Below are positions 46,596 to 60,200 of a stretch of 64,000 nt of DNA, one piece after another (position 1 is the stretch's first letter; every line of letters starts with the position of its first letter). The stretch covers positions 1,612,001 through 1,676,000 of the forward strand of contig NC_060023.1 of NCBI RefSeq assembly GCF_021134715.1. Reading direction: 5' to 3'. Below the pieces are notes generated by a model, which was not told the DNA's origin, made no database searches, and saw only the letters and a program-made list of their open reading frames with translations. A program made the position numbers and the translations under genes. This DNA is from Daphnia pulex. Lineage: Eukaryota > Arthropoda > Branchiopoda > Diplostraca > Daphniidae.

Positions 46596-49500
46596 CTATT
46601 TGAAAGCTTCCCACGTATTCTGCGGATTGATGTTGAAGAAGAGTTTGGGGCTGGGCGGTGGGCTCAGAAAGACGTGACGCATACCTTCCAGCTCCTCGGC
46701 CATCAGGCTCAATTTGCGGCTGCCGAGTCCAGTGTTGACCTGGGTCGGCCGCGTTTTCGGCGAACCGGAAGACGACGAGCGCGGCGACGACGGGGCGTTG
46801 GGCGACGTCGTGCCGGGCGTCGGGGACGCCGTACAGCTCCGGCTGAATCCCGTCCCACTTCCAGCTCCGCCTCGGGAACTGTTGGAACTGGTGCCGGGGC
46901 TTCCTGGATTACTGCCTGGACCTCCGCCACCGCCTTGCTGCTCCAGCCGGATGCGCAAATCTTTGCGGCTGTTGAGCCGGGCCATTCGCGACATTCCACC
47001 TCGACTGGCCGGAGGTGGCGACGCCGACACATCATCCCTATTAACATTTTTTGATTATTAGTCATCATTCCGTCCGGAATCTAAATAATGTTTATTATAC
47101 TGTACATTAGGTACCTTCGATTGAGATTTCTAGCCGGAATCGGAGTGGTGGACACGGGCGTCGCGGCGCAATTGCCGGCCGTTCCAGCCCCGAGATTGTT
47201 CAACTGGATCCGATAGAGACGGAACGGTTTGCCATCCGGCGAAGCTGTTGGTTGAAAAAAAAAATCACAAACGAAAATCGATCGGATTTGATTACGATCG
47301 CGTCTTTTGGGATCGGAATTTCGAATAATAAATTTTAAAAAAAATGGAAAATTCGGATTTTTTTACAGTGAGGCGACGAAGGCGGAGACGAATCCTTGTG
47401 ATCCATGCGTGTACCTCGCAGGCTGAAGAATTCGGGGGCCGTTGTGGCGAAAAAGACGTCACTCTTGGAGGTAATGAGCGACAGGCGTGGCATGACCATG
47501 GCCTGGATCAGGTTGCCATTGATGACCAGCCGCACTTCAATCGAGTCGGCCGTAAAGGCCAAAATGTACGGGAACGCGCAGACTGGAGATTGTTTGGTTC
47601 ATTTTAAATTTTTTAGTGGCACACCTAATTAGAAATCCTGCGGGATTGTGTGGGCTGGAAAATAGAAAATCCTTACCTATACTTTCCGGCACGGAATTCC
47701 AGTGGAAATCGTGTTCGCTCGAAGCGTTGGTCTCATCCAACTTTTGAAAATGGCACGTATCTGCATATCGATTCAATCAATTTAAATGGAAATTGAAATG
47801 TAAATTATTAAGATTTTAAAATTTACTATTGAAACAGAGAAGCAATTCGGGTTCTTCGTCCTCGTAGACGTCGATAGCCGCCACCAGATGGGCCCATTTG
47901 CCTTCGACGTTGTAGAACCTCTTGGTCTCGCTGGTCCGCTCGTTGATCAAATCGAACTGGTGTCGATAGCCGACGCAAATCTGATTCTCTCCTTGGCCGC
48001 CGGCCGAGTAGCAATTGCCTGAATCAATCAACGTCAAAACCAGCGGAGATTCGCTCACCTGGAATTCCTGTAGAAAAATAAATTAAAGACTCGTTATTTA
48101 ATCCATCAAGGATTAAACAAGAAATTGATGTGTTTTACTCTTAAATACTGGAAGCCTTCGACCGTGTCAGTGTCACTGGTCGGACACCAGGCCGTCCAGG
48201 CAGCCGAATGACGCCATTGTAGTAAAAGGATCTTTTTGCCTACAGCGACAGCCTTTTTGGAATACAATTGGACAAATAATTATATTGTTGGATCGGATTT
48301 TGTTTTTTCAAAATGTATCGTTTTACCATCCGGAGATGAGATCCGCCCAGTCTGGAAACGGCGTAGAGATGAGTTCCTTTGGTTCGTTCCAGTCGCTGAT
48401 CCTTCATGTGTTGCCGGCTGAAAGCGGCCGGCTCCGAGCCGCAGGCGTCCGACTCGAAGCTGGACAAACGGAAGACGTGCATCCGGCTGTCTCGCCCTCT
48501 GTCGGTCCGCACCAAAAGGATGCCGTGAGCCTCGACCACCGTCAGCTGTTTGATCTGGACCGACTTGTCGAAAATCATCCGACATGTTCCGCCCTCTGAT
48601 TCCCGAACGTCCAAAATCAAATCATTTCTAATCGAATTTCAGCCCCACAGACTAGTATATGTAATTGAGTCGTGTGTACACTACCTTCGACAACAAAGAC
48701 GCCCGATTCGGTGGCCAGGATGAGGCGATTATCGGACCACGAGTCACCGCAAATGATTTCGTAGTGGAAATCCGGATAAAAGCACTGCGGCTCCCAAGGC
48801 TATACACAACGCGCGCACACAGGTACAAAATTAATGAGATTATCGGTGCTGGCCAGCAGAGCGAGAGAGTTTTGAAGCGATAAGGCCCCGTGATTTTAAC
48901 GGTACGTAATTACGACATACACAGGCAAACATGTCGGTAAGGTGGAGGGGAGAGAGAGTGAAATTTACCGAGCGTCGAAATAGTCCGGTATTAGCCAGAC
49001 TCGTCGGAGCGTCGCCTTTGACAATTGTGTCCAGTTTCAGGGCTTGGCCGACCCGAACGAATTCCACCTGGCGAGCTTCTTCCCTACGGCGGGAACTCCT
49101 TCCACCTTCCGGCAGCACTTCGCTCAAAGCTCTTCTCTGCAAACTCTGTTAATACGAAATTTCAATTAATTATTTTCAAATCTCCCGCCATTGATTTTTT
49201 GGGTTTGATTTACCCCGCGATGTTCCGTCATGACCTCGGCGTACATGTCTCTAATGAGCATGTCCAGAGTCCGTTCACGTTTCTGTGAGAAGATGGGCGT
49301 GTTGAAAGCTGCCTTCTCGCCATTAATGACTGCCATCCGCCCCGGATCGGATATGATCATCCACCCAAAAAAGAAGAGAGAAAAAGTAATTGGTCAAAAC
49401 AAGTTGCTACCATTCTGACTAGTCCAAATACAAGTCGATCATTATCTGCGGATATTTTTGACGTACGTTTGACTAGCAGGAACTCTCGAAAGTCGGGCAC

Positions 49501-52500
49501 TTTGGGGAAGATGGGAGGAGACGGAAGCGACGGACCGAAAAGTGGCACCGACTCTTCCGAATAAATGTGGAACCGATACGCGTCCTCTCCGGGTAAATAC
49601 GTGACCAAAGCGAAGATATCTTTATAAAACAAAAATTAAAAAATGAATTTAGAATTAATAACCAAGAAAATCGATCCTATTTAGTGTATACGTGTGAATT
49701 GAGATTTGATGCAGTTGGGAGAGAAGGCGGCCATCTCTTCCGGCGTTCCGTCAAGGAAGACAATGTTGACGATATCATTACCAATGTGTCTCTTCCTTTC
49801 CAACTGGAAATAAACAACAACAACAAGCATTTAGACTAATAACCAGTATCCAAATACAAAAGAGAAAGAAAGGGATCATCTATAACGGGCGAAAAACGTA
49901 CTTGTTGCTTGTTATCCTTGGAGTAGGGCAGCAGAGTCGAGACGTGAAACATGATCTCGTGCCCTTCGTAGATTGTGTGGACACTGTAGGCTCCCGTCAT
50001 ATCCCCTGTACCAAAGGTAAATGGATATATCGAACTCAGATGATATCCCAAGCATTTATATTATGGCAAATGGGGAAAAAATAAACGGGCGGCGGATGGA
50101 AGGATCAATACACTCGCACAAACTGGATACTATACTAGTGACTACACACACACACACACACACAAAGGGACTTTCCTTTTGGGATGGAACCGTGTAACAA
50201 GCTTTCGACTTTGATCCAGACGACGCCCGAGTGTTTTTCTTTCGCCAATGTTTTTCGGCGTCGGAAGGATCGATCCTGTTTTTCGGCGCAAGCCTCTTTG
50301 TGTGTGTGTGTGTGTCCCCCCCGCGCGCTCTCGCTTGATTGCTTTGAACCTTGCACCAATATTCAATGATTCAATCAAAAAACGGAACGAACATTTGCTC
50401 CTTCCTATCTGCGAGAGCCAGGCCGCTCCCGCTCGCACAAGTGTTCGGCGCATTGAATTATTATCGGAGGGTACCGGGCAAGGGATCCATCCCTAGTATA
50501 TACCTGCAAGCGACTCTATTTATAACTTGTAAATGTATATATCGCTCAGCTCCTTTGCCCTCCCGTTAACTGGATGGATGCGGCAGCTATTACCGACATT
50601 TCCAGGCAATGCCCAACAATGGCTTGACACAATGGCGGCGGATGGGAAGACGGTCAATTGTATTTCCACCCTCCAAAAAATTAAATGGGGAAAAAAAATT
50701 GGAAAGGAATAGGGAACGGCTTTCAAGAGAACTAGAGACTCCGGGCCGGATCGTTAACAGCAGAACCTGCGCGCATACGTTTAACCCAGTTCCATTTTAT
50801 TTTTTTTACCTTTGACGTCGAGGCCACCGCGATACTTGTCCCATCCTTTGAGACGGATCTTGTTGCCCAGGATCGTCAGGAACCGCTCAAACTCTTTGCT
50901 GCCGCGCTCTTTTTATTTCAAAATTAAAATTCAGAATTATTTGAAATAAGAAAAGGCGGGATTAATTCAAAGTTGTGTGTCTACCATTGCTGAACATTTC
51001 GTCGTCGGATCCTTGGCCGGCTTTGGCGTAGAGGACGCCGAATTTAAAGTTGACTGATCCTTCTTGCTCTTCTAACAAGAGTAGACTCTGCAAAGTAGCA
51101 AATGGATTAAAAATGGAATGAGATTGAAATTCATTTATTAAATGAGTCAATTCAACCTTTTGAAGTTCAGGAGACACGACCTCTTTGGGGCTCTTCTCCA
51201 GTCTGTCCATATTTTGGAAATTGCTGGAGAAATCAATTTAAAAACAAAATTACAAAGTTGAACGACAAATTTATCAAATTAATATTAGAATATCAATTCA
51301 CCTGAGAATCTGTTTGACATTTAACGGCCGACCGGGAGTGTGCGGAAGATAAATTTTCTGGGCTCCCTGTGTATAACAAGTGGGAAAACGTGAACGTGAA
51401 TTAATGAGCTCCAATATTCAAATGTACTATTGATTCTTTTATTTTTGTTGGGGGTTTTAAAAGAAGAAAAGACTTGCCGTTTTCTTCCACAGGATGGCTT
51501 TGTACTGCGGAGCGCCCTGATTGTTGGAATCCGTCAAGACGACAGAGATGAAGAACGGCTGTTTCTCGCTGTCGGTGCCCACGTAAATCTGGTGCACTGA
51601 TTTGCGTCACGCCCCCACCGAAATCCAAACAAAATAATCAACGTACAAAATAACTAACGACCAACCCCAAGAATAGAATTTAAAAAATATAAAAACTTAC
51701 ATTTGCCGAGAAAGTATTTGAAATACCAACGCGTTTGGTATTCCGGATTCTCCAGGACGGGCGTGGTCGGTGAATTGTAGACCTTTTATTTTTCCAATCG
51801 ATCAATCAGATATTAGAAAGAGAAAATTAAAATTCATGGATCCTTGTTTGATTATTTTGGTGTTTGTTGAAATATACTTCATCTCTGTCGCCGACTCCTT
51901 CGCCGTTCTCCAGTCGAAATCTGCGGCACTTCATCGCATCTCCTCCGCTCTCCGTTTCCGTTTGCGGCAGCTGGGCGACGCACAACATAAACAAACAAAA
52001 AAATGTACAAATCAAAACACAGCTTGAATTGTCGTTTATAACTGAACGGCCAGTGTGGCCTAGACGGTTCGTCATCGTCACCCACGCTATATGTTATCCC
52101 CCCACCACCACCCATTTTCTTTATATCCACACCCTGTGCAATCTTCCGGTCCGGATCTCGGCCCCCTCACGTCTACACGCAACTGGGGAAAAACCAAACG
52201 CAATTACAGACGGTAACATTATGCAGTAGACTTATTTCTTTTTCTATTTTCCACAGATAGAAAGACAACAGAGTGAGAAAGAGAAGAAGAATGGCCTTTT
52301 ACAGTCCCCCCCCCCCCAACAATCTACCGACGATTGATTGAATTGATTGAATTGATTGAATTTCCTCCTAGCCTTCGGGGAAATAATAACGACGTCCTCA
52401 CAATCTCTATTTATGTACTAGTACGGCGGTGGTAGAGAGGTTCAGTTCCCATTCGATATTGACTTTCTTCTTGTTTTCTCGTCCCTTACAACCCAAAAGG

Positions 52501-55500
52501 ATTGAAGAAAAATATAAAAGGAAAGAAGAATAACAAAATAATCAAAGATGGTTGCCAAAATCTTAGATTTCTAGGAGAGAGAAAGTCGTTTCTTAGTTGA
52601 TCCTATACATCGCACAGAGAGAGAGAACTCAACGTCACTATAGAGTCAGTCATAGAGCATTCACGTTGGCTCCCGATGCCGAGCAGCGGGCATCAAATCA
52701 ACCGGGCGGAGTGGATAAGGTTCTTCTTCTTCTTCTATTTCTTCCAGTCGTTTCCGCTTCGATGAATTCACCAGTAGCTGAGACGAGAGAGAGACAGAGC
52801 CACTTGAAATTACGTAAATATTATAAGAGAGAGATGTGTGTGCGGACGGGGGGATGCTTTTATTGATTGATTGACTATTTCGTAGATATAAAAGTCGGTA
52901 AAAAAGAAAGAAAAACGAGGGACGACCGTCTCCGAATTTCGCCCCGGTAAATGATATTTCAAAAGATTGACATGTCGAGCGTGACTAATAATCCAAGGAG
53001 ATGGGGGGGAATCCTACCAGTTCCACTGATCCGTAATGACGCCGGCTGAATGCTCCTCGCCGAGAGACCAGATCCGACGATGACGAACTGTAAAATCACA
53101 AAATAAAAAGGGAAAAATCCAAAAATGATTATTTTTCTTTTTCTTGTTATTTTATAAAGAACGAAATAAAAAAATTGCCAATCCTGGTCAATAAATGTGT
53201 ATGTACAGTTCCTTATCCGTATGCTAATATCCGTCGAAGAAGAAAGGTCTACGGGTCCAGCTTGGTGGTACCAGTTGAATGTGTAGCCCGTCCAGTTTCC
53301 TTCCGTCCTTCTGGCCACACACACGAAAATGTCGATCGATAAGACGACACGCACAAAGTTGCTTGTCTTGATTTTGCATTTGTGTGTGTGTGTGTGTTTA
53401 TCCCGGCCCAATCAACGACTTGTTTCTTTTGTTGAAAGAAATGATGACTAACGCCGTTGTAATACGCCATTGTGTGCTGCTAGCTGGGGTGTTTACACCA
53501 TCGACGGGATTGGCCGATCGATAATACGGGAATATCTTCGGCGGGATTGAGGGGATAGGGCCGTTTAGAAACGCCACGTTCAAAAAAAGAAAGAAAAGAA
53601 AGAAAAGGGGGGTCCCGCCAAACTCAAAAAGACAGCTTGTATTGATGTCATTCCTTAACGACAAGAAGACCTCTGGGATGGTAACAGTAAAAGAAAAAGA
53701 AATAACAAATAAATTGTGTGTGCCAGAGACGCAATAGAGACATGAAAACTCCATCACGTCGACGGGAGTCTCTCTATAAGCCTCGCCCTTTTTCTCTCGG
53801 CTCATTCACGCAACCGACGGGGTTCTAAAAACATAGAAATGTTATGTATTTAAGAAGAAGAAGAAAGATAAGAGTCTCTTCAGTCTTCTTCTCCCCCACT
53901 CTGGAGACTTTGCTGTGTGGTCCGTCGGTAAAAAAAAAAAATAAAGAAAAGAAATGGCCGATTCGATCCCGAATAGAGAGGATTAATCCAATTGAACGTT
54001 TCACGATTTTCACGACGGCCATCGACAATATAAAAAGATGAAATATCCTTTTGTGTGTCGAATAAAAAGAGAGAATGAAGGAAGGAAGAAAAAGGCGGAT
54101 ATACATATCCAGGAACTCCGGCGAGGATCCGTACCCGCTTCAATCTAATAATCCCGTTTCTCCCTCTCTGCACTCTAACCGATTCGCATCAATAATAAAG
54201 TGGGTAGAACACCGCAAGAATATCTACATTTATTTATCTCTCTCTACCTATCCAAATGTTATCTCTTCTTCGGCGGAATTGGATGGATGTCAATTTTTGA
54301 TGCGTTTCCGCACTCCTATAAAAATCACGCGGGATTTTTCACCGCGAAAATTCCAAAAATTGTCGAAAATGAAATTTGTTCTTTTTGTTTCTTTAGAAAT
54401 TCAATACAATTATTTCTTAGCTTTTAGGCTTGAAAAACTTGGCTCCAACTCCAACATCCGCAAATCCCCACAGGGCGCGGAGGGGAGCTGGTGCTCTTTT
54501 TCTTCCGCCTCAAATCGAGCTGGATTGATTAAAGCCTCCCTCTATAACATACATACAGATGGCAAGCAAGAGCATGGGGGGGGGGGGGGATTGAGTAGGA
54601 AGGAAGAAATCATCCCAACTCTGGGCTGATGCAGCCCCAATGTTGAAAAAAAAAGGGAGAGAAGAAGAAGAAGAAGAGTCTTTGATCCGGTGTGATCCAC
54701 TACAGTGTGCTGCAGATGGATCCTTCTTTCTTCTACACATCTACTCTAAACCTCATTCTCTCCATTTTCTCATTGATGAGAGAAGGAGAAGGAGAGAGGC
54801 AGACTCTTCTGAAAACGGAGCGGATTACATTCGCTTCTTCTCGCAAACAAGAGAGAGAGAATCCTTCCATCCCACCCAGTTCAGGTAATAGATAGATGGA
54901 GCACCAGCCCCCGTATAGAGTCGACCAAAGATGAAAGACTTTTCTCTGTTTTCTCCCCCACCCAGTTGCTCCGCGAGTGTGTACCGAGAGAGCTGGGTAT
55001 ATAAGACGCAGTTGTGCTGTGCTTCAAATAGGGGGGGGGGGGGGGGGGGGGGGGTCCAGCCATCATCATCATCATCAAGTCCGGCCAGTTTTCATTTGTG
55101 GACCGGGGGGATGATGTTCACAAGAAACTTGGCCCCGCCTATTATTCCCCTTTTCCCAAGACATGAAAGGCAAAAGTTTTGAACCCCCCAACGTCAAAAA
55201 GGCGGGGGAAGAGGCCAGTTCTCATTTCCGACGGCGGCAAATTCAAAAATAAATAAATAATAGAAGATGAAATTTGACCTGTCAACTGCACATTCAACAG
55301 CTGCCAACCTGCCCAACAATCAAAAACCCACACACACACAAAAGAGTTGGTGGTGTCACTTTTTCTGATGGGAAAAAATCATCCCCAAAACATTTATTCC
55401 AATATCAAATCTCTGGTACATAGAATTGATGACGTCTAGGGCCAATAGCCAATGTTCTCTTTACTACACATGATATACCAAACAAAAGGAAAAGACTATT

Positions 55501-56596
55501 GCAGAGACACACAACAATTGCCAGTTGGTTTCCTCCGGTTCTCTCTATCTCCCCCTATTTCTTTTTCTTCTTCTCTCCTCCGCCTGTTGTTGTTCTATAA
55601 GCCTCACACACACACGTCCACAACCTATCAACTGAGTGAGAGAGAGAGAGAGACGAGTGGTACGACGGGCCGTATTGATCCCCGAGCCGAGCATTGTACA
55701 TGTGTGTACACCAGCCGTGTTCCCGGAGTTCTTTTCTCGGCGGATTTTGTCAATTTGATGAGAGAGAAAACAGCCAACCGAGAACAAGAACAAGAAGAAT
55801 CTTTAAGATGTTGTGTGTGTCAGAAAGCCAATAATAGTCTCTCCCATCTCATTCCGGCCGCGTCATTTTATCCACCAACCCAAATGTGAATATCATTTCA
55901 CTATTGAATGACCGCGGACGGACGTCAGCCGTCACCCAGCGCAACCGGAAGAAACAAAAAGAAAAGACAAAAAAAACAGGTGGTCGTACCCGCCTGGTAA
56001 GTTTCGACTAGGCTTCCACTCTCTTGTGCTGTGTTCTTCTTCTTCTTTAGTGCTCCATCAAGCAAACAACGTCGTTCCTCCTTTAGCCCATTCTCTCTTT
56101 CTCTCCCTTCTATCTTACCATTCGCCCTCCAGTGAGCACACATCAACATATTGATCCGACCTCCCCCTCCCTTCAACAATATACGGGACTCACGACCGCA
56201 CCGACACCAGAGAGAGTCTGGTCTTTTCATCACAACTTTTTCCATCTCCAAAAAAAACTACAAAGAAAATTTCGGGACTTGCGGGGGCCCACTGTGAAAT
56301 GGTTTCGGTTAATTTTTTTCGATTCGAAAAATTGGGCGGGGGTGTTTTCAAACTTACACGGCCATGGAAGTGCGTCTTTTGCGCAAGAGATCTTGGACGT
56401 TGGCGGGCAGGCCGGCGGGTAGGCCGTCTTCGCGGCACGTTTCGACCCGGATGAGCGGCATGGCGTGCGGGACGCAGAGCGACTTTGAACGGTCGCGTTT
56501 CGGCGGGCAGAAACCCACGGCCGACGGGTTGTCCGTGTTGCTGGTCGTCGTTTGCGATCGGTTCCGATCGCGGAACAAAATCGACGACAATTTCAT
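46596..56596 (-). CDS. GARNL3: GTPase-activating Rap/Ran-GAP domain-like protein 3
   Basis: Twenty-two coding exons, all phase-consistent, encode 1069 residues (human about 1013). Exons (high to low): 56596-56358, 53087-53018, 51970-51878, 51782-51701, 51596-51478, 51366-51302, 51223-51157, 51087-50985, 50908-50810, 50005-49902, 49803-49692, 49619-49467, 49329-49214, 49145-48969, 48799-48685, 48595-48327, 48252-48139, 48067-47827, 47760-47677, 47582-47367, 47244-47115, 47037-46596. N-terminal marks: GAFSRRHYGSVEL and NPEYQTRWYFKYFLGK. The RapGAP domain (about 200-450) has LLLEEQEGSVNFKFGVLYAK, YEGHEIMFHVSTLLPYSK and KRHIGNDIVNIVF with the catalytic-type Asn356. A CNH (citron homology) domain (about 510-830) follows, including GYRHQFDLINERTSE and FTADSIEVRLVINGNL. 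The tail is Ser/Pro/Gly-rich. RapGAPs switch off Rap-type GTPases; the specific target of GARNL3 is not established. The intron after 51478 begins GC (ACG|GCAAGT). The 3.3 kb first coding intron may hold another promoter. Confidence 0.95.
50143..50165. repeat. CA microsatellite in a GARNL3 intron
   Basis: An uninterrupted (AC)n run of about 22 bp. A GT run follows at about 50300-50313. Both lie in the 804 bp intron between the exons at 50005 and 50810. Confidence 0.9.
53088..56357. other. 3.3 kb first coding intron of GARNL3, low-complexity rich
   Basis: This is the longest intron in the gene. It contains a GT run (53381-53398), purine-rich and GAAGAA tracts (53579-53610, 54655-54680), a G run of 13 (about 54578-54590), a G run of about 22-24 (about 55030-55053) followed by ATCATCATC, and several GAGAGA tracts. 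The many frames here are short and unsupported. I see no tRNA or known small RNA. Confidence 0.6.
55030..55076. repeat. Poly-G run followed by an (ATC)n microsatellite
   Basis: An uninterrupted run of more than 20 G is followed within 15 bp by CATCATCATCATCATC. Long G runs form G-quadruplexes in vitro and are hard to sequence, so the exact length is unreliable. Confidence 0.85.
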
Positions 56597-57200
56597 TTTA
56601 TGGGTTTTTCGTCTTTTTGATTCAAAATGGGACCACCTGTCGGGTTGACAATCACGACCGGAAGGCACACACACACACACGCACGCACACAATTAGCGCA
56701 CAAATAATCAATTTAGATTTTTCCTGACTTGAATAAGATATAGGCGCACTAGAGTGTATCAATTAATCAAACTGAAGTGCAGTCAGCGCAGCTATAGCTG
56801 CTGTCCCGGCTGCTACTGCTGCTGCTGCGGTGCTATCTGAACGGACGCTCCAACCCGATTAAATAAAGCCAAAGGAGAGTAGAGTAGAGCAGACAGAGCG
56901 CAGCCCCAGCACCACAAGTCTCTATACCCAGCGCAGCTAAAGAACCCACCCTTCTCTTTCACGCTGTCTCTCTCTGCTGGCTCTGTGTACGGTCGGCCCA
57001 ACTCGCTATGGCACTCGCACTCGCTCCGTCTAGCAGCTAAAGCCTTTAGATATCAATTTGTGTTGTGTGTGCGAGTTGTGTAGCCTTTTTTCTCTTATTT
57101 TTATTTCACCAAGCCCTCCCCAGTTCGGCGCGCATGCCCGGAAAGCAAATAGTATAGTGTGTCTGCGTACTCTTTTATTTTTTTAAATAAGTAAAGAGCA
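56597..57200 (-). promoter_or_regulatory. GARNL3 5' leader and probable promoter region
   Basis: Upstream of the GARNL3 start on the minus strand are CAG/CTG-rich, GAGA-like and CT-rich sequences (56810-57010), typical of TATA-less arthropod promoters. No defined start site can be assigned by eye. Confidence 0.35.
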
Positions 57201-60200
57201 ACTTGGAAATAGCCTGCAAGCGCCTTTTTAGATACGCTGATGGTGTTTACAGTTCATGTTATGGCCTAATTCCGTTTTTCTTCTTCTTCTTTTAAAAAAG
57301 ACTACTAGCAGGATCAATGCGATCGATTTTATTTATTTTTTTTAACAATTTGTTTGATCTCACAACGAAAGTATCGTGATTGTAATCGCATATTTAACTA
57401 CAAGGCCCTTTGAATCTTCGTTATTTTTTTGGGGTGGGGTGGGGGCTGCGGGACGACATCCGAATCTAACCGGGTCTGGCCGGTATATTGTCAACTTGGT
57501 TTGGTTTAATTTTTCTTTTTTTTTTTCGTCGGAGATATATAGGGGCATTTTCATTCTGTCATATGAGGTAGACAACGTTACAACAACAACAACCGCAACG
57601 ACGTAGTAAAAAAAAAAAATAGAAAGTTTCACAGAAACTGACGTGTCTTGATTCAATCTGTCACGAGGATGACGTTCAATTGAGTCTTTTGATTTTTCTT
57701 TTTTTGTCCGTTTGGTTTTCTGGCCACGTCGCACACAAGCAAATACCCACCCATTAAAAGCACGTGAATTTCCGTCATTATTTTTCCAGTCTCCCAATTC
57801 CAATTCTTTCTTTTTTTCTCCCCTTTTTTGAAATCGATCAGTCGCAATGTAGAGCTCCACGCCATCTAGCGGTCAGAAATAAAAATAAATTACAATCGTT
57901 TCACCAAACGCTCGCTAGATGGCGTCGAACGGGAGCGCTGGGAACGAATTTAATCGAATCAATGCGCAACAGGTTTGTTTTTGTTGCCTTCTCTTCCCCC
58001 TGGGAAGAAACAAATGAAAAAAAAACACTCTTCCATCATCTTTAGCACAAACTTTCCACTCTCCGCTCTGCGCACTGATCCGATTTTAATTTTTAAATCA
58101 TTTCTCGTTGCAACGTTCAGACTTTTCCCCGGCTTTCCCGACTAGCAGCCTAATTGCAAAATCAAAAGGAAAAAAAAAACTCACTTGTAATCCAACAGGG
58201 AAATGAAAAAGAAAAAAAAAAGGAAACAAAAAGGAAAAAAGCTTCGGATGAAGTTGATCGATAGAGCCCCGAAGTGTATCGATCCCGGTGTGCGAGATAG
58301 AAAAAGGTCATGGGCCCACCCCATTTACTGCTCCTCACCTCTTTGCCTTATATAACAAACAATAGTGGAGAAGAATCGGAATATATTAGGCCACTACTAC
58401 TCACAATTATCATCAAAGTAAAAAAAAAAACAAAATAAAAATTCCGAAGCGGCCGTCCAGCACCGACTGGAAGCAAATAGGTGGACGATTAGATCAAAGG
58501 GGTGAGCAGTCGCTAGGCTCAACTACACGAGCTGGCCGAGCTGCGCGCCATTGCAGTAGATATTACGTACAATAGTGTGTGTACACACGTTTGCCGTCAT
58601 CATTATACGAGCGGGCGGAAAGCAAACGGACACAGGAGCGCCGGAATAAATTACAGACGGCGCGAACGGGAATAAGAAACAATTCAAACACAATTCCCTT
58701 CCATTCCGGGAATTTGTCAAAGTGGAAGACACACACACACGCACGAGCGTTAGGAAAAGAAAAAAGAGATCAGGAGAGTTCCGGTTTGCAAATGATGCGG
58801 AAAAAAAAAGAAAATCGATCCTGCGCTCCCGCCCTTATATAGACTCGGGAGCTCATTTACAATTCTTGATGCGACGTCGACGTCTTTTCGCGACTGCTGA
58901 ATGTCGCATCAGGACATTTTCCATGTCATTTGGAAAAAAAGAAAGAAAAAAAAAGAGAGCCTTGTGCTGCCGGAGGCGTTTCTTATACACTCCGGAATTG
59001 ACGCCAATATTTGAAGGAAAGAAGAAAAAAAAAAGAGGAAATTCCCCCGTTTGATTGGAAACTCCTCGCACGCCCTCTTCTTCTTCTTTCCATCGATCCG
59101 TCAACAATTGAAGACGTTCGTCTCATCCGATTTCAGTCGGCGCCAACTAAATCTTCCCTTCCGTCACTGTGGAAGTAATTCGTTTGATCCACTCGGCCCG
59201 CGCGCCCACCTCTCTCTCTCGGATAGCTACTCGATGGGAAATAAAAGCTCAAGACACTCCCTCCATCTCTTATGTAATCGGATTTGACGACTGTCGGTCA
59301 ACACCACACTGAAACATTTGCGCCAGGATCTTTTGATTCTCCGGTTTCACTCTGCCGATGACGAACACAAAGTCCGACTTATAGGGAGAGTCGACATCGA
59401 CAAAAGACTTTGCGAGACACTTTTTAATGCAAACTCGAGAACGCCGATCCTTCGCCATAGGCATCCGCTTTCACACAGATCCCAAAAAAAGGAAAGGTCG
59501 AACGTCTGCGGGATTTTCGACAAGTCATCCATGCCACCCCACCCGAAATACAAAAGATTCAAGATTTCACGAAAGGCCGACCCCTCTCTTTATCGTTCGG
59601 GGTCTAGTACGATTCAATTGAGAAATCACAATCCGGATCTAGAGAGATCCTGTTTCCGCTCTAAAGTGGAAGAGAGAAAGACACTCGACTCGATTTTCTC
59701 GGCTGTACGACGTTTTTTGTGTTTGAAATAGTCTCCCACTCGACCTCCAGGGTCTGAATTCCAATATAAACATGAGCTCAGTGCTGCACATATCTGTGGG
59801 GGAAACACAAATCGATGGCGAAAAGTCTCAAGTGTCTATAAAAATAAATAAAAGATTTCTTTTTTTCTTTATCTCTTTGTCTGGTTTGTTAACTTTGAAT
59901 GCGATCACCAAACCGTGAAAATAAAAAGGGTGTCCGATAGGCTAATAATCATAGCCGATAGTTCAATAAGTTCAATTGTTGGAATAGCAAGACTTAATAT
60001 ATTCCGGTAATGGTTTGAAAGGTAAAGGACCTAACTTATTCTTGCCAGCTAAATTTGATTTAGCTCAACATGTACACCTGAAGGTATTGACAAGTTTCCA
60101 AGAAACCACGTTCGAATGGGACGTTACCAAAACCGTTAGCCCTTGATGTACAGGATTGACCCGGATCAATTGACAAACAACATCGTGACAACACATTGTG

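Noticed and set aside
46674-47068. Several long Arg/Pro-rich frames on both strands
   Set aside because: They are GC-rich shadows of the last GARNL3 exon, which is fixed by splice phase and a conserved C-terminal end.
54075-54629. 184-codon plus-strand frame inside the GARNL3 first intron
   Set aside because: It is low-complexity, runs into a poly-G tract, and has no domain and no supporting splice context.
57562-57580. TGAGGTAGACAACG, reminiscent of the let-7 microRNA seed
   Set aside because: Only the first eight bases agree and no hairpin partner strand is present nearby.
57360-57860. 166-codon minus-strand frame
   Set aside because: It is made of Lys-rich and Val-rich low-complexity translated from A/T and GTT tracts, and I recognise no family.
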